A stretch of 64,000 bases of DNA. Origin: Vibrio gigantis. Lineage in GTDB: Bacteria > Pseudomonadota > Gammaproteobacteria > Enterobacterales > Vibrionaceae. The notes under the pieces were generated by a model that worked only from the letters and a program-made list of their open reading frames with translations, was not told the DNA's origin and made no database searches. Numbering within the stretch: the stretch's first letter is position 1; the number at the start of each line of letters is the position of its first letter. Positions 20,586 through 31,035 of the stretch are shown here, piece by piece. A program made the translations under genes and the position numbers. The stretch covers positions 806,001-870,000 of the forward strand of contig NZ_AP025492.1 of NCBI RefSeq assembly GCF_024347515.1, in the 5' to 3' direction.

Positions 20586-20670
20586 TGGTGCGGTCGGAGA
20601 GACTTGAACTCTCACACCTCTCGGCGCCAGAACCTAAATCTGGTGCGTCTACCAATTCCGCCACGACCGC
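20586..20670 (-). tRNA. tRNA-Leu(UAG)
   Basis: 85 nt with encoded CCA and class II variable arm. Order 13. Confidence 0.97.
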
Positions 20671-20738
20671 AGCAAAGCTTTTACTCTAGCGAAGAGTATA
20701 GTTAAGAAGACTTATGGTTTGTCTAAGTAACGTTGTAA

Positions 20739-20813
20739 TGGCTGGGCTACCTGGATTCGAACCAGGGAATGCTGGCATCAAAAGCCAGTGCCTTACCGCT
20801 TGGCGATAGCCCA
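20739..20813 (-). tRNA. tRNA-Gln(UUG)
   Basis: 75 nt, end of the second 525-bp unit. Order 12. Confidence 0.97.
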
Positions 20814-20843
20814 ACAGTGATATCATTTAAGATATCTAAATAA

Positions 20844-20928
20844 TGGTGCGGTCGGAGAGACTTGAACTCTCACACCTCTCGGCGCCAGAACCTAAATCTG
20901 GTGCGTCTACCAATTCCGCCACGACCGC
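20844..20928 (-). tRNA. tRNA-Leu(UAG)
   Basis: 85 nt. First Leu gene of the three Leu-Gln repeat units. Order 11. Confidence 0.97.
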
Positions 20929-21023
20929 AGCAAATCTTTATAGTCATATCGAATATTGGTGATTCGATATGACGTTGTGCTCTTGGTCAACTACATAAGC
21001 AATAAAACAAAGAGTTTAAATAG

Positions 21024-21098
21024 TGGCTGGGCTACCTGGATTCGAACCAGGGAATGCCGGCATCAAAAGCCGGTGCCTTACCGCTTGGCGATAGCCCA
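21024..21098 (-). tRNA. tRNA-Gln(UUG), anticodon-stem variant
   Basis: 75 nt. The anticodon stem is CCGGC/GCCGG instead of CTGGC/GCCAG in the other five copies: a T-A pair is replaced by C-G on both sides, so pairing is kept. Order 10. Confidence 0.96.
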
Positions 21099-21128
21099 AC
21101 AATGATATCATTTAAGATATCTAAATAA

Positions 21129-21213
21129 TGGTGCGGTCGGAGAGACTTGAACTCTCACACCTCTCGGCGCCAGAACCTAAATCTGGTGCGTCTACCAATT
21201 CCGCCACGACCGC
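21129..21213 (-). tRNA. tRNA-Leu(UAG)
   Basis: 85 nt with encoded CCA. Order 9. Confidence 0.97.
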
Positions 21214-21307
21214 AGCAAAGCTTTATAGTTATATCGACATTGGTGATTCGATGTAACGTTGTGCTCTTGGTCAACTACATAAGTAATAAAACAAAGAGTT
21301 TAAATAG

Positions 21308-21382
21308 TGGCTGGGCTACCTGGATTCGAACCAGGGAATGCTGGCATCAAAAGCCAGTGCCTTACCGCTTGGCGATAGCCCA
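21308..21382 (-). tRNA. tRNA-Gln(UUG)
   Basis: 75 nt with the common anticodon stem. Order 8. Confidence 0.97.
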
Positions 21383-21412
21383 ACAATGATATCATTTAAG
21401 ATATCTAAATAA

Positions 21413-21497
21413 TGGTGCGGTCGGAGAGACTTGAACTCTCACACCTCTCGGCGCCAGAACCTAAATCTGGTGCGTCTACCAATTCCGCCACGACCGC
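21413..21497 (-). tRNA. tRNA-Leu(UAG)
   Basis: 85 nt. Order 7. Confidence 0.97.
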
Positions 21498-21591
21498 AGC
21501 AAATCTTTATAGTTATATCGACATTGGTAATTCGATGTAACGTTGTGCTCTTGGTCAACTACATAAGCAATAAAACAAAGAGTTTAAATAG

Positions 21592-21666
21592 TGGCTGGGC
21601 TACCTGGATTCGAACCAGGGAATGCTGGCATCAAAAGCCAGTGCCTTACCGCTTGGCGATAGCCCA
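21592..21666 (-). tRNA. tRNA-Gln(UUG)
   Basis: 75 nt with the common anticodon stem. Order 6. Confidence 0.97.
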
Positions 21667-21696
21667 ACAATGATATCATTTAAGATATCTAAATAA

Positions 21697-21781
21697 TGGT
21701 GCGGTCGGAGAGACTTGAACTCTCACACCTCTCGGCGCCAGAACCTAAATCTGGTGCGTCTACCAATTCCGCCACGACCGC
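21697..21781 (-). tRNA. tRNA-Leu(UAG)
   Basis: 85 nt. Order 5. It follows a Met gene, as in the promoter-proximal Met-Leu-Gln block. Confidence 0.97.
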
Positions 21782-21853
21782 AGCAAATCTTTATAGTCGT
21801 ATTGAATATTGGTGATTCAATAGGACGTTGTCTTTCTATTTCAAAAGAAAAAG

Positions 21854-21930
21854 TGGTGGCTACTGCGGGATTTGAACCTGCGACCCCATCATTATGAGTG
21901 ATGTGCTCTAACCAACTGAGCTAAGTAGCC
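21854..21930 (-). tRNA. tRNA-Met(CAU), elongator
   Basis: 77 nt. The flanking spacers differ from those of the two Met genes in the 525-bp units, so this copy is not part of the recent duplication. Order 4. Confidence 0.96.
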
Positions 21931-22007
21931 ATCTGAGAGCGAAGTAATATAATATAATCTCGCTTCCAATGCCATTATCTTTTTAAAGATAATTACACTT
22001 TAAATTG

Positions 22008-22082
22008 TGGCTGGGCTACCTGGATTCGAACCAGGGAATGCTGGCATCAAAAGCCAGTGCCTTACCGCTTGGCGATAGCCCA
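22008..22082 (-). tRNA. tRNA-Gln(UUG)
   Basis: 75 nt with the common anticodon stem. Order 3. Confidence 0.97.
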
Positions 22083-22111
22083 ACAATGATATCAATTAAG
22101 ATATCTCAATA

Positions 22112-22196
22112 TGGTGCGGTCGGAGAGACTTGAACTCTCACACCTCTCGGCGCCAGAACCTAAATCTGGTGCGTCTACCAATTCCGCCACGACCGC
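22112..22196 (-). tRNA. tRNA-Leu(UAG)
   Basis: 85 nt. Order 2. Its 5' spacer is unlike those of the duplicated copies. Confidence 0.97.
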
Positions 22197-22263
22197 TTTA
22201 CTTTCCTAAAAACTCTTATTGTTAATAGACTTGCGTTTAATAACAAACAGAGTGCTTAGGAAA

Positions 22264-22340
22264 TGGTGGCTACTGCGGGATTTGAACCTGCGACCCCATC
22301 ATTATGAGTGATGTGCTCTAACCAACTGAGCTAAGTAGCC
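22264..22340 (-). tRNA. tRNA-Met(CAU), elongator, first gene of the operon
   Basis: 77 nt with encoded CCA. Promoter-proximal tRNA. The Met-Leu-Gln order recalls E. coli metT-leuW-glnU. Confidence 0.96.
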
Positions 22341-22395
22341 ATTTCCAAATTGTTGTTCATTTCGAGACGTTGCCGCTTCGTTGTGAACGGGGCGC

Positions 22396-22424
22396 ATTAT
22401 GCGTAGTTGAGCGAAACCCGTCAA
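22396..22424 (-). promoter_or_regulatory. Strong sigma-70 promoter of the tRNA operon
   Basis: The -35 TTGACG (22419-22424), a 17-bp spacer and the -10 CATAAT (22396-22401) are read on the minus strand, followed by the GC-rich discriminator GCGCCCCG. Such discriminators are typical of stringently controlled stable-RNA promoters. The first tRNA begins about 50 bp downstream. Confidence 0.85.
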
Positions 22425-22572
22425 CTTTTTTTTTGAATAAATCACGAATAAACATCTGTTCGGTTTCTTTTTAGGCAAAGAGGCGTATTTGTCGACAAAA
22501 AACAGGTCTAAAAGGCGATATATATAGGAAGTTAAGTTTCTGGTGAGGGGCTATTTAGAAAGGGTAAAAACA

Positions 22573-22600
22573 AAAAGGCCAGTGAATTCACTGGCCTTTT
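22573..22600 (-). terminator. ychF terminator
   Basis: The palindrome AAAAGGCCAGTG-AATT-CACTGGCCTTTT is followed on the minus strand by TGTTTTTACC. It lies 20 bp after the ychF stop. Confidence 0.85.
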
Positions 22601-22620
22601 TTCTAGATGTTTAATCAGAA

Positions 22621-23712
22621 TTATACGTTGAAGCGGAAGTGAACAACGTCACCATCTTTAACGATATATTCTTTACCTTCAAGGCGCCATTTACCTGCGT
22701 CTTTCGCACCGCTCTCACCGTTAAATTCGATGAAGTGATCAAATCCAACAACTTCGGCACGGATGAAACCTTTCTCGAAGTCTGTGTGGATCTTACCCGC
22801 TGCTTGTGGCGCAGTTGCACCTACTGGGATTGTCCAAGCGCGAACTTCTTTAACACCAGCTGTAAAATAAGTTTGAAGAGTTAGTAGTTCATAACCAGAG
22901 CGGATCACTCGGTTAAGACCTGGTTCTTCGATACCCATATCCGCTAGGAACTCTTCGCGATCTTCGTCGTCAAGCTCAGAAAGCTCAGATTCGATTGCTG
23001 CACAAACCGCAACAACTACGTTGTTTTCGTTTTCAGCGTATTCACGAACAGCGTCTAGGTATGGGTTATTTTCAAAACCATCTTCTGCAACGTTTGCGAT
23101 GTACATTGTTGGCTTAAGCGTTAAGAAGTTTAGGTAGCCGATTGCTGCCGCTTCTTCTTTACCAAGTTCAACAGTACGCGCCATGCCACCTTCAGTTAGA
23201 ACTGGAAGTAGCTTTTCTAGTACAGTGATTTCGAATTTAGCGTCTTTGTCGCCGCCTTTTGCTTTCTTCGCATTACGTTGAATTGCACGCTCACAGCTGT
23301 CTAAGTCAGCCAGTGCAAGTTCAAGGTTGATCACTTCGATATCTTCGATTGGAGATACTTTGCCAGAAACGTGAACAATGTTTTCATTTTCAAAGCAGCG
23401 TACAACGTGACCGATAGCGTCAGTTTCACGGATGTTAGCTAGGAATTTGTTACCAAGACCTTCACCTTTAGATGCGCCAGCAACTAGGCCAGCGATGTCT
23501 ACGAATTCCATTGTCGTTGGAAGGATCTTCTGTGGATTAACAATTTTTGCTAATGCATCTAAGCGGAGATCTGGAACCGGAACGATACCTGTGTTTGGTT
23601 CGATCGTACAAAATGGAAAGTTTGCTGCTTCGATGCCTGCTTTAGTCAGTGCGTTAAACAGAGTTGACTTACCAACGTTTGGTAGACCAACGATGCCACA
23701 TTTAAAACCCAT
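22621..23712 (-). CDS. ychF: YchF/OLA1-type ATPase
   Basis: Obg-related P-loop NTPase that prefers ATP and associates with ribosomes. The start is placed at MGFKCGIV (23712), which gives 363 residues as in E. coli; the frame is open 60 bp further upstream but that reading would run into pth. The G1 motif GLPNVGKST is near residue 9, followed by the coiled-coil insert and a C-terminal TGS domain (about 280-363). It follows pth by 10 bp, the usual pth-ychF operon. Confidence 0.96.
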   Translation of the reverse strand: MGFKCGIVGLPNVGKSTLFNALTKAGIEAANFPFCTIEPNTGIVPVPDLRLDALAKIVNPQKILPTTMEFVDIAGLVAGASKGEGLGNKFLANIRETDAIGHVVRCFENENIVHVSGKVSPIEDIEVINLELALADLDSCERAIQRNAKKAKGGDKDAKFEITVLEKLLPVLTEGGMARTVELGKEEAAAIGYLNFLTLKPTMYIANVAEDGFENNPYLDAVREYAENENNVVVAVCAAIESELSELDDEDREEFLADMGIEEPGLNRVIRSGYELLTLQTYFTAGVKEVRAWTIPVGATAPQAAGKIHTDFEKGFIRAEVVGFDHFIEFNGESGAKDAGKWRLEGKEYIVKDGDVVHFRFNV

Positions 23713-23722
23713 GATATAAACC

Positions 23723-24313
23723 TTATTCTGCTTTGAACGTATGTAAGCGATTTTGTGCTTTTGGTAGGCCATCTTTTAATAAGATGTCTAGGCTGCGAAC
23801 CGATTCGTCAACGACGGCCTCGATACACTCTTGCTCTTTTTGAGGAGCTTTGCCTAATACATAACCTGCAACTTTATCTTTGTGTCCTGGATGGCCAATG
23901 CCCAACCTAAGACGATAGAATTCTTTATTGTTACCCTGCTTGCTGATGATGTCTTTCAGACCATTATGTCCACCATGACCACCACCTTTTTTAAACTTTC
24001 CAATACCAGGAGGAAGATCTAACTCATCGTGAGCGACCATGATCTCTTCAGGTTTAATTTGGTAGAACTTTGCTAAGGCTGCAACTGCTTTGCCTGACAA
24101 GTTCATAAAAGTCGTTGGGATCAGCAAACGAAGATCTTCACCGTGAACCATGATACGACCCGTTAGGCCAAAGAACTTTGGTTCGTTCTTTAGTGTCACG
24201 TTATGTACACGCGCTAATTCTTCAACTACCCAAGCACCCGCATTGTGGCGAGTTTTGGCGTATTCTGGACCTGGATTAGCCAGTCCAACGAGAAGTTTTA
24301 TTTGTTGGCTCAA
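23723..24313 (-). CDS. pth: Peptidyl-tRNA hydrolase (Pth)
   Basis: Releases peptides from prematurely dropped peptidyl-tRNA. The 196-residue length matches E. coli. Active-site H23 in TRHNAGAW, N13 in [16 protein letters not shown] and the conserved HDELDLPPG and [12 protein letters not shown] motifs are all present. Confidence 0.97.
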   Translation of the reverse strand: MSQQIKLLVGLANPGPEYAKTRHNAGAWVVEELARVHNVTLKNEPKFFGLTGRIMVHGEDLRLLIPTTFMNLSGKAVAALAKFYQIKPEEIMVAHDELDLPPGIGKFKKGGGHGGHNGLKDIISKQGNNKEFYRLRLGIGHPGHKDKVAGYVLGKAPQKEQECIEAVVDESVRSLDILLKDGLPKAQNRLHTFKAE

Positions 24314-24447
24314 GGTATGGATCTCTCTTGGGATTTCAAAAAGCGCCGTATGATATCACAGTTTATGAAAAAGGTGCGAGCTAGCTTATAGCTACGCGAT
24401 TATTCCGTTTGTGTAACGAGCAGTGTCATATTACTCAGACATAAAAA

Positions 24448-24472
24448 AAGCACTTCATTAAATGAAGTGCTT
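24448..24472 (-). terminator. prs terminator
   Basis: The stem AAGCACTTCA / TGAAGTGCTT is followed on the minus strand by a run of T (A run at 24443-24449). It lies 60 bp after the prs stop. Confidence 0.88.
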
Positions 24473-24532
24473 AATGTCTTTCTCGAACGTGTTTCTAAAA
24501 CAAAGCTCTTGTAAAAAGCTATAAGACTTTGA

Positions 24533-25477
24533 TTAGTTGAACATCGCTGAGATTGATTCTTCGTTGCTGATACGACGAATCGCTTCAGCAAGCATGCGAG
24601 AAAGGCTAAGTGTTGTCACTTTACCTGTCGCAGCCATCTCTGGAGATAGAGAGATAGAATCCGTTACGATAACTTGGTCTAGAACAGAATTCTTGATGTT
24701 GTTCGCAGCAGTACCAGAGAAAACAGCGTGAGTTGCGTAAGCGAATACACGCTTAGCACCGCGCTCTTTAAGCGCTTCAGCAGCTTTACATAGTGTGCCA
24801 CCCGTATCGATCATGTCATCAACGATAACACAGTCACGGCCTTCAACATCACCGATTAGGTTCATTACTTCAGAAACGTTAGCACGTGGACGACGCTTAT
24901 CAACGATAGCGATGTCAACATCACCTAGCGCTTTAGCTGTTGCACGAGCACGTACAACACCACCAAGGTCTGGAGAAACCACAACTGGGTTTTCTAGGCC
25001 ACGGTTAGCCATGTCTTCTAGAAGAACTGGAGTACCGAAGATGTTATCAACCGGTACATCGAAGAAGCCTTGGATTTGCTCTGCGTGTAGGTCGATAGTA
25101 AGAACGCGGTCTACGCCAACGTTAGAAAGGAAATCTGCAACAACTTTTGCAGTAATTGGCACACGTGCAGAACGTACACGACGATCTTGACGGGCATAAC
25201 CGAAGTAAGGGATTACAGCAGTAATACGGCCAGCAGAAGCACGGCGCATTGCGTCAATCATTACCACCAATTCCATTAGGTTGTCATTGGTTGGTGCACA
25301 AGTTGATTGAATCAGGAATACATCGCTACCACGAACGTTTTCATTGATTTGAACAGCGACTTCGCCATCAGAAAAACGGTCTACAGTAGCATCGCCAAGA
25401 GAGATGTATAGACGATCAGCAATACGTTGGGCTAGTTCAGGTGTTGCGTTACCAGCAAATAGCTTCATATCAGGCAC
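24533..25477 (-). CDS. prs: Ribose-phosphate pyrophosphokinase (PRPP synthetase)
   Basis: Makes PRPP from ribose 5-phosphate and ATP for nucleotide, His and Trp synthesis. The 314 residues begin [17 protein letters not shown] as in E. coli. The ATP-binding region, the metal site [15 protein letters not shown] and the PRPP-binding loop [15 protein letters not shown] are present. It follows ispE by 27 bp in the lolB-ispE-prs run. Confidence 0.98.
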   Translation of the reverse strand: MPDMKLFAGNATPELAQRIADRLYISLGDATVDRFSDGEVAVQINENVRGSDVFLIQSTCAPTNDNLMELVVMIDAMRRASAGRITAVIPYFGYARQDRRVRSARVPITAKVVADFLSNVGVDRVLTIDLHAEQIQGFFDVPVDNIFGTPVLLEDMANRGLENPVVVSPDLGGVVRARATAKALGDVDIAIVDKRRPRANVSEVMNLIGDVEGRDCVIVDDMIDTGGTLCKAAEALKERGAKRVFAYATHAVFSGTAANNIKNSVLDQVIVTDSISLSPEMAATGKVTTLSLSRMLAEAIRRISNEESISAMFN

Positions 25478-25504
25478 GGTGGAAACCTCGGGTTGCGTCC
25501 AGTT

Positions 25505-26380
25505 TTAAATAGATTGTGGGTGGGCTGAGTGGTATTCAGCCAACGTTTCTTTTAAAGGAGAAATGTTTCGTCCTTTCGCTACAAATGCGGAAACGGTGTC
25601 TGGCAGTTTTTCTAGCACCAATTCGGCTTCTTTTTTGCTGCTAAATTCAGCAAAAACGCACGAACCTGTGCCAGTCAATCTCGACGGCGCGTATTGTAGC
25701 AGCCATGAAAGTTGCTTATCAACCTCTGGGTACAGCATTCGAACAATTTTTTCGCAATCGTTTACGTATTCTTGCTCTAGAAGCGTTGATAGCGCTCGCT
25801 TTGGCGTATTTCTGGTTAATTCTGGATGTGTGAATATGTCCACAGTTGCTATGCTCACATGAGGCTTGGCCACGAGGTACCATTTTTCATCCGGATTAGC
25901 TGGCTGTAGCTGTTCTCCAACCCCTTCAGCAAAGGCCGCGTGGCCTCGAACGAAGACTGGAACATCAGCACCAAGTTTCAGACCAATCTCTGCAAGTTGA
26001 TCATCAGAAAGATTCAGTTGCCACAAGTAATTAAGCGCAACCAACACTGTTGCAGCATTTGAAGAGCCTCCGCCAATACCGCCTCCCATAGGAAGCACTT
26101 TCTTGAGTTTAATATCGGCACCGAAAGAAGTCGATGTGTATTGTTGAAGGGCAGTCGCGGCTTTCCAAATAAGGTTGTCTTCTAATGCAACGCCAGGTAT
26201 TGCCGGGGTTATTGTTATCGCACTTGTTTCTGAGTTTGCGGTAACCGTCAGCTCATCACCAAAATCGACAAACTGAAATAAGGTTTGAAGTTCGTGATAG
26301 CCATTGTCGCGTTGGCCAGTGATATAGAGAAATAAATTCAGCTTAGCTGGCGAAGGCCAGTACGTTGGCGTTGTTATCAT
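25505..26380 (-). CDS. ispE: IspE, 4-diphosphocytidyl-2-C-methyl-D-erythritol kinase
   Basis: GHMP-family kinase of the MEP isoprenoid pathway. The catalytic-lysine motif SPAKLNLFL is near the start, and the ATP loop [14 protein letters not shown] lies about a third of the way in. The ATG at 26380 (291 residues) is chosen because it forms an ATGA overlap with the lolB stop; a GTG at 26395 would add five residues. E. coli IspE has 283 residues. Confidence 0.94.
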   Translation of the reverse strand: MITTPTYWPSPAKLNLFLYITGQRDNGYHELQTLFQFVDFGDELTVTANSETSAITITPAIPGVALEDNLIWKAATALQQYTSTSFGADIKLKKVLPMGGGIGGGSSNAATVLVALNYLWQLNLSDDQLAEIGLKLGADVPVFVRGHAAFAEGVGEQLQPANPDEKWYLVAKPHVSIATVDIFTHPELTRNTPKRALSTLLEQEYVNDCEKIVRMLYPEVDKQLSWLLQYAPSRLTGTGSCVFAEFSSKKEAELVLEKLPDTVSAFVAKGRNISPLKETLAEYHSAHPQSI

Positions 26381-27024
26381 TTTTTCAGTGTCCACTTCGA
26401 AACTACAATGTTGATTTTGTTTTGGTTTTGCTTGAAAGAGAGTCGAGTAGGGAGCGGAATCGTCTCTGCATTGACTTTGTCTTCACCGAGTTGCAACGTA
26501 CTCGGCACCTCTGTGTTGCGATAGTTTGCAAAACTCAGAGTCCATAGTTGGTTGCTGACTTGCTTGGTCAGTGACTCAAGGGTGTTCGTTGTATTTAGCT
26601 GATAGCTATCCGCTTTGTCTGGAATGCCAAGGAACCATTGTGGCAGATGATCAACTGGGATTTTCAAGCCTGTAAGTTGTTCAACCAAAATAGAGGCGCT
26701 CGCATGGGTAAATACTTGGTCGTCGTAAGTCACGACTTTGGCGCCTGATGGATCAATAGTTAGGTTTAATGCGGTTTGACCAAGGAAAGTGGTGAGTCTT
26801 AATTGGCTTTGGTTTGGAGAGTGTTTCCAAACGAAGTTGAGGCTTTGGCGTTGCTCTGGAGAAATGTAAGCGAGCTTGCCTGAGGCTTGATAGTTTTCTA
26901 TCTGTAAAAGCCTATCTTGGTGACTTTGCCACTCTACGCTGGTCGGCTGTTCTGGGATAGATGAGCAACCCACCATGATTATGCTCAAAAAAATAAGAGA
27001 CGTGATTTTACGAAGCTTGCTCAT
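26377..27024 (-). CDS. lolB: LolB, outer-membrane lipoprotein receptor
   Basis: Accepts lipoproteins from LolA and inserts them in the outer membrane. The signal peptide ends in a VGC lipobox (Cys20) and is followed by a single LolB beta-barrel-like fold of normal length (215 residues). It is divergent from hemA, as in E. coli. A plausible promoter (CCTGAC, 16 bp, TATAGT) lies in the gap on the minus strand. The separate ApeL protein in this window is a LolA-like relative. Confidence 0.93.
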   Translation of the reverse strand: MSKLRKITSLIFLSIIMVGCSSIPEQPTSVEWQSHQDRLLQIENYQASGKLAYISPEQRQSLNFVWKHSPNQSQLRLTTFLGQTALNLTIDPSGAKVVTYDDQVFTHASASILVEQLTGLKIPVDHLPQWFLGIPDKADSYQLNTTNTLESLTKQVSNQLWTLSFANYRNTEVPSTLQLGEDKVNAETIPLPTRLSFKQNQNKINIVVSKWTLKK

Positions 27025-27184
27025 ATTTGCTCACAACTTGTTCAAATTTATCTAAAAAACGCTTCAACTATAGCATTGAATTCACGAAGTCAGGAAAACA
27101 AATCCCGCTTGCTCTTTAAATAGAGCCATGCATCAAGTAAAATTCGCCCCTTGTTTCCATTCCCTGATCGAGAACTTCTGATAC

Positions 27185-28444
27185 ATGTCTTTGCTTGCCG
27201 TAGGTATCAATCACAATACAGCGTCGGTTGAATTGCGAGAAAAAGTCGCTTTTGGTCCAGATAAATTATCTGAGGCACTCAAGCAACTTAACGCAAATGC
27301 ACACGTAAATGGAAGTGTCATACTTTCTACCTGTAATCGAACTGAAGTGTATTGTGACGTCAAAGGCGTGGCAAAAAACAAGTTGATCGATTGGTTGTCA
27401 GTTTTCCATCAAGTGAGCCCTGAAGAGCTAAAACCGAGCCTTTATATCCATGAAGAACAAGCTGCGATTAAACATTTAATGCGCGTCGCCTGTGGATTGG
27501 ACTCTTTGGTCTTGGGTGAGCCGCAGATCTTAGGTCAGGTGAAGCAAGCTTATACAGACTCGCGAGAGAACAAATCTGTTGATGCTTCAATGGAAAAGCT
27601 GTTCCAAAAATCATTTTCTGTCGCTAAGCGCGTCCGAACTGAAACTGAAATTGGCGGCAGCGCGGTTTCAGTTGCTTACGCAGCCTGTACGTTAGCCAAG
27701 CATATTTTTGAATCGATTGCTGATTCTACCGTGTTGTTGGTTGGTGCAGGTGAAACGATCGAGCTGGTGGCGAAACACCTTTCAGCAAATGGCTGTACTA
27801 AAATGATTGTGGCAAACCGAACTCGTGAGCGTGCTTTAGGGTTGGCTGAAGAGTTTGGTGCTGAAGTGATCAGTCTCAATGAGATCCCTGAACATCTGCA
27901 TCGAGCAGATATCGTGATCAGCTCAACCGCAAGTCCGTTACCTATTATCGGTAAGGGCATGGTAGAAACCGCACTTAAGAAAAGAAAACATCAACCTATG
28001 CTGTTGGTTGATATTGCGGTTCCGCGTGATGTGGAATCTCAGGTAGGTGAGTTAAACGACGCCTACCTTTACTCTGTGGATGATCTGCAGTCGATTGTTG
28101 ATGGCAACATTGAACAGCGCAAAGTGGAAGCGATTCAAGCGGAAGCAATAGTTAGCGAAGAAAGTGCTGCATTCATGAGTTGGATGCGTTCACTGCAAGC
28201 AGTAGACAGTATTCGTGACTACCGTAAATCGGCCAACGAAATCCGAGAAGAATTATTAAGTAAGAGCTTACAATCACTTGCCGCTGGCGGTGACCCTGAG
28301 AAAGTCTTACTTGAGCTAAGTAATAAGCTCACAAACAAATTGATCCATGCTCCAACGCGTGCACTTCAAAGTGCAGCTGAGCAAGGAGAACCTGCAAAAT
28401 TAATGGTCATTAGACAGAGTTTGGGCTTAGAAAACCCTCAATAA
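27185..28444 (+). CDS. hemA: Glutamyl-tRNA reductase (HemA)
   Basis: First enzyme of tetrapyrrole synthesis: reduces glutamyl-tRNA to glutamate-1-semialdehyde. Catalytic Cys is in [13 protein letters not shown] (Cys50 region), and the substrate loop and NADPH-binding domain ([17 protein letters not shown]) are present. It has 419 residues. It is followed by prfA after 28 bp, the standard hemA-prfA-prmC operon. Confidence 0.97.
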   Translation: MSLLAVGINHNTASVELREKVAFGPDKLSEALKQLNANAHVNGSVILSTCNRTEVYCDVKGVAKNKLIDWLSVFHQVSPEELKPSLYIHEEQAAIKHLMRVACGLDSLVLGEPQILGQVKQAYTDSRENKSVDASMEKLFQKSFSVAKRVRTETEIGGSAVSVAYAACTLAKHIFESIADSTVLLVGAGETIELVAKHLSANGCTKMIVANRTRERALGLAEEFGAEVISLNEIPEHLHRADIVISSTASPLPIIGKGMVETALKKRKHQPMLLVDIAVPRDVESQVGELNDAYLYSVDDLQSIVDGNIEQRKVEAIQAEAIVSEESAAFMSWMRSLQAVDSIRDYRKSANEIREELLSKSLQSLAAGGDPEKVLLELSNKLTNKLIHAPTRALQSAAEQGEPAKLMVIRQSLGLENPQ

Positions 28445-28472
28445 TATTAGACCTCCAACAGAATAAGACATT

Positions 28473-29561
28473 ATGAAAGCCTCGATTCTAGTAAAGCTTG
28501 AAACACTTGTTGAACGCTATGAAGAAGTTCAACATCTACTTGGTGATCCAGATGTAATCGGGAATCAAGACAAATTCCGTGCACTTTCTAAAGAGTACTC
28601 TCAACTAGAGGAAGTGACGGCTTGCTTCCAGTCATACCAGCAAGCTCAAGAAGATTTAGAAGCTGCTGAAGAGATGGCAAACGAAGATGACGCTGAAATG
28701 CGTGAAATGGCTCAAGACGAAATCAAGGACGCAAAAGCGGCGATTGAGCGTTTGACGGATGAGCTACAGATTCTTCTGATTCCAAAAGATCCAAACGATG
28801 AGCGTAATTGTTTCCTTGAGATCCGTGCAGGCGCGGGTGGTGATGAAGCGGGTATCTTCGCGGGCAACCTGTTCCGTATGTACTCTAAGTTTGCCGAGAA
28901 GAAAGGTTGGCGCGTTGAAATCATGAGCAGCAATGCTTCTGAGCAAGGCGGTTACAAAGAGATGATCGCTAAGGTTAGTGGCGACGCTGTTTACGGCACA
29001 ATGAAGTTTGAGTCAGGTGGTCACCGTGTACAACGTGTACCTGAAACTGAATCTCAAGGCCGTGTTCATACGTCAGCATGTACTGTTGCAGTTATGCCGG
29101 AAATCCCAGAAGCGGATCTGCCAGAAATTAAAGCGGGCGACCTTAAAATTGATACCTTCCGTGCATCGGGCGCAGGTGGTCAGCACGTTAACACCACGGA
29201 TTCAGCAATCCGTATTACTCACTTACCAACGGGTACAGTAGTAGAGTGTCAGGACGAGCGTTCTCAGCATAAAAACAAAGCGAAAGCGATGGCTGTTCTT
29301 GCTGCTCGTATTGTTCAAGCAGAAGAAGAGCGCCGAGCGGCAGCTGTTTCTGATACACGTCGTAACCTACTAGGTTCTGGTGACCGTAGTGACCGTATTC
29401 GTACGTACAACTACCCACAAGGTCGTGTTTCGGATCACCGTATCAACCTTACTATTTACCGTCTTAACGAAGTGCTTGAAGGTGATATGCAAAGCTTGCT
29501 TGATCCTGTACTTCAAGAGCACCAAGCCGATCAACTTGCTGCACTTGCAGAGAACAACTAA
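28473..29561 (+). CDS. prfA: Peptide chain release factor 1
   Basis: Reads UAA and UAG stops. The GGQ motif is at 235-237 in SGAGGQHVN, and the Gln side chain is the PrmC methylation target. The anticodon-like tripeptide is PET at 190-192 (P-x-T; PAT in E. coli). The 362-residue length is normal. prmC starts 5 bp after its stop. Confidence 0.98.
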   Translation: MKASILVKLETLVERYEEVQHLLGDPDVIGNQDKFRALSKEYSQLEEVTACFQSYQQAQEDLEAAEEMANEDDAEMREMAQDEIKDAKAAIERLTDELQILLIPKDPNDERNCFLEIRAGAGGDEAGIFAGNLFRMYSKFAEKKGWRVEIMSSNASEQGGYKEMIAKVSGDAVYGTMKFESGGHRVQRVPETESQGRVHTSACTVAVMPEIPEADLPEIKAGDLKIDTFRASGAGGQHVNTTDSAIRITHLPTGTVVECQDERSQHKNKAKAMAVLAARIVQAEEERRAAAVSDTRRNLLGSGDRSDRIRTYNYPQGRVSDHRINLTIYRLNEVLEGDMQSLLDPVLQEHQADQLAALAENN

Positions 29562-29566
29562 CCTGT

Positions 29567-30436
29567 ATGCAGTCAGCATATACGGTTGAAAGTGCTTTAA
29601 AAGCAGCAATCGTAAAGCTTCAAGAGGGTGATAACACATCACCCTCTATTGATGCTGCGGTACTGCTTTGTCACGCCTTAGATAAACCAAGATCTTACCT
29701 ACTTACCTGGCCTGAGAAGCACCTCACTTCAGAGCAAGAGTCTGAATTTAACGTCCTTATAAAACGTCGCTTAACCGGTGAGCCTGTGGCTTACATTGTT
29801 GGTGAACGTGAGTTTTGGTCACTGCCGTTAAAAGTTTCTCCTTCTACTTTAATCCCTCGTCCAGACACTGAACGTTTGGTTGAGGTGGCTTTGGATAAAA
29901 CTTACGGCAAGCAAGGTGCGATTCTTGATTTAGGAACAGGAACTGGTGCTATCGCTTTAGCATTGGCGTCTGAAATGCCGAATCGACCAGTGACTGGTAT
30001 TGATCTTCGCCCTGAAGCACAGCTACTTGCTATAGAGAATGCACAACGTCTCAACATTACCAACGCTACTTTTTTGCACGGCAGTTGGTTTGAGCCTTTG
30101 AGCTCAGAATGTTCTGAAGAAGCTGTGAAGTTCTCTTTGATTGTCTCTAACCCGCCATACATTGAGAAGAATGACCCTCATTTGTTTCAAGGCGATGTAC
30201 GTTTTGAGCCGATCTCGGCGCTAGTTGCTGAAGAGAAAGGTTTAGCTGATATTCGATACATTTCTGAAAACGCACGTGGCTTTTTGGAAAATGAAGGTTG
30301 GTTGGCATTTGAACACGGCTACGACCAAGGTTTGGCGGTACGTGAGATAATGCAGGCGCTCGGTTATCTAGATGTTGTCACAGAGAAAGATTACGGTGGT
30401 AATGACCGAGTGACATTGGGTCGTTACTGTTCATAG
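29567..30436 (+). CDS. prmC: PrmC, release factor glutamine methyltransferase
   Basis: N5-methylates the GGQ glutamine of RF1 and RF2. The SAM-binding motif LDLGTGTGAIALAL and the catalytic NPPY in IVSNPPYIEK are both present. It has 289 residues. The tight spacing to prfA fits its substrate. Confidence 0.97.
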   Translation: MQSAYTVESALKAAIVKLQEGDNTSPSIDAAVLLCHALDKPRSYLLTWPEKHLTSEQESEFNVLIKRRLTGEPVAYIVGEREFWSLPLKVSPSTLIPRPDTERLVEVALDKTYGKQGAILDLGTGTGAIALALASEMPNRPVTGIDLRPEAQLLAIENAQRLNITNATFLHGSWFEPLSSECSEEAVKFSLIVSNPPYIEKNDPHLFQGDVRFEPISALVAEEKGLADIRYISENARGFLENEGWLAFEHGYDQGLAVREIMQALGYLDVVTEKDYGGNDRVTLGRYCS

Positions 30437-30623
30437 ATAGTTACTGTTCATCGGCTGCGGTTAATCGTCTTGTGAGCAATAGATGATGAACTTGCTAAAT
30501 TTATACCTTTAACTCGACAATACATTTCACTCGGTGATGCATTTAACGCAGAAATACAGAGCATTTACGGGTATTGTGTGGCTCGTGTTAACGAAAGCAC
30601 ATATAAAAATATAAAGGAATACC

Positions 30624-31007
30624 ATGTACGAAGGTTTAAAACATTTTCACTTACTAACGATTGCGATAAGCGCACTGCTGCTTTCGATTCGTTTCGCTCT
30701 TATGATGGCTAACTCTCCGAAGCTTAAGCATCCTTTCTTGCAGCGTTTTCCTCATATCAACGACTCGTTGCTACTGCTATCGGGTATTGGTTTGATTTTT
30801 ATCACTGGCTTTATTCCATTTACACCTGCAGCACCTTGGTTAACCGAAAAACTAACCTGTGTTATGGCTTACATCGCATTGGGTTTCTTTGCGCTTAAGC
30901 TAGGTAAGAACAAGCTATTGAGAGTTTTCTCTTTCTTCGGTGCACTTGGCTGGTTAGCAATGGCAGGCAAAATCGCAATGACGAAGACACCAACATTTTT
31001 CGGTTAA
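30624..31007 (+). CDS. sirB2: SirB2-family membrane protein
   Basis: A small inner-membrane protein of 127 residues with about four hydrophobic helices; molecular function unknown. It lies in the conserved prmC-sirB2-sirB1-kdsA order, as in enterobacteria where the name comes from a Salmonella invasion regulator locus. A 187-bp gap separates it from prmC, and no other gene was seen in the gap. Confidence 0.88.
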   Translation: MYEGLKHFHLLTIAISALLLSIRFALMMANSPKLKHPFLQRFPHINDSLLLLSGIGLIFITGFIPFTPAAPWLTEKLTCVMAYIALGFFALKLGKNKLLRVFSFFGALGWLAMAGKIAMTKTPTFFG

Positions 31008-31035
31008 TTATCTCCTTATTTTCGGTTAACTATCT

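Larger units (their letters stand above)
19794..20843 (-). repeat. Tandem 525-bp duplication of Leu-Met-Leu-Gln tRNA block
   Basis: Units 19794-20318 and 20319-20843 match by eye at every position, spacers included, except one (A19896 versus G20421). Each carries Leu, Met, Leu and Gln tRNA genes. The near identity of the spacers shows a recent duplication or continuing conversion. Confidence 0.92.
20844..21696 (-). repeat. Three tandem Leu-Gln tRNA units of 284-285 bp
   Basis: Units 20844-21128, 21129-21412 and 21413-21696 each hold one Leu and one Gln gene with near-identical spacers, differing at a few spacer positions and at one compensated pair in a Gln gene. This is a second duplication pattern in the same array. 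Confidence 0.9.

Noticed and set aside
21147-21897. Repeated plus-strand reading frames of 60-80 codons
   Set aside because: They are antisense to the tRNA genes and repeat only because the tRNAs repeat.
19794-22340. Regular repeats resembling a CRISPR array
   Set aside because: The repeats are 75-85-nt tRNA genes with conserved spacers; no cas genes.
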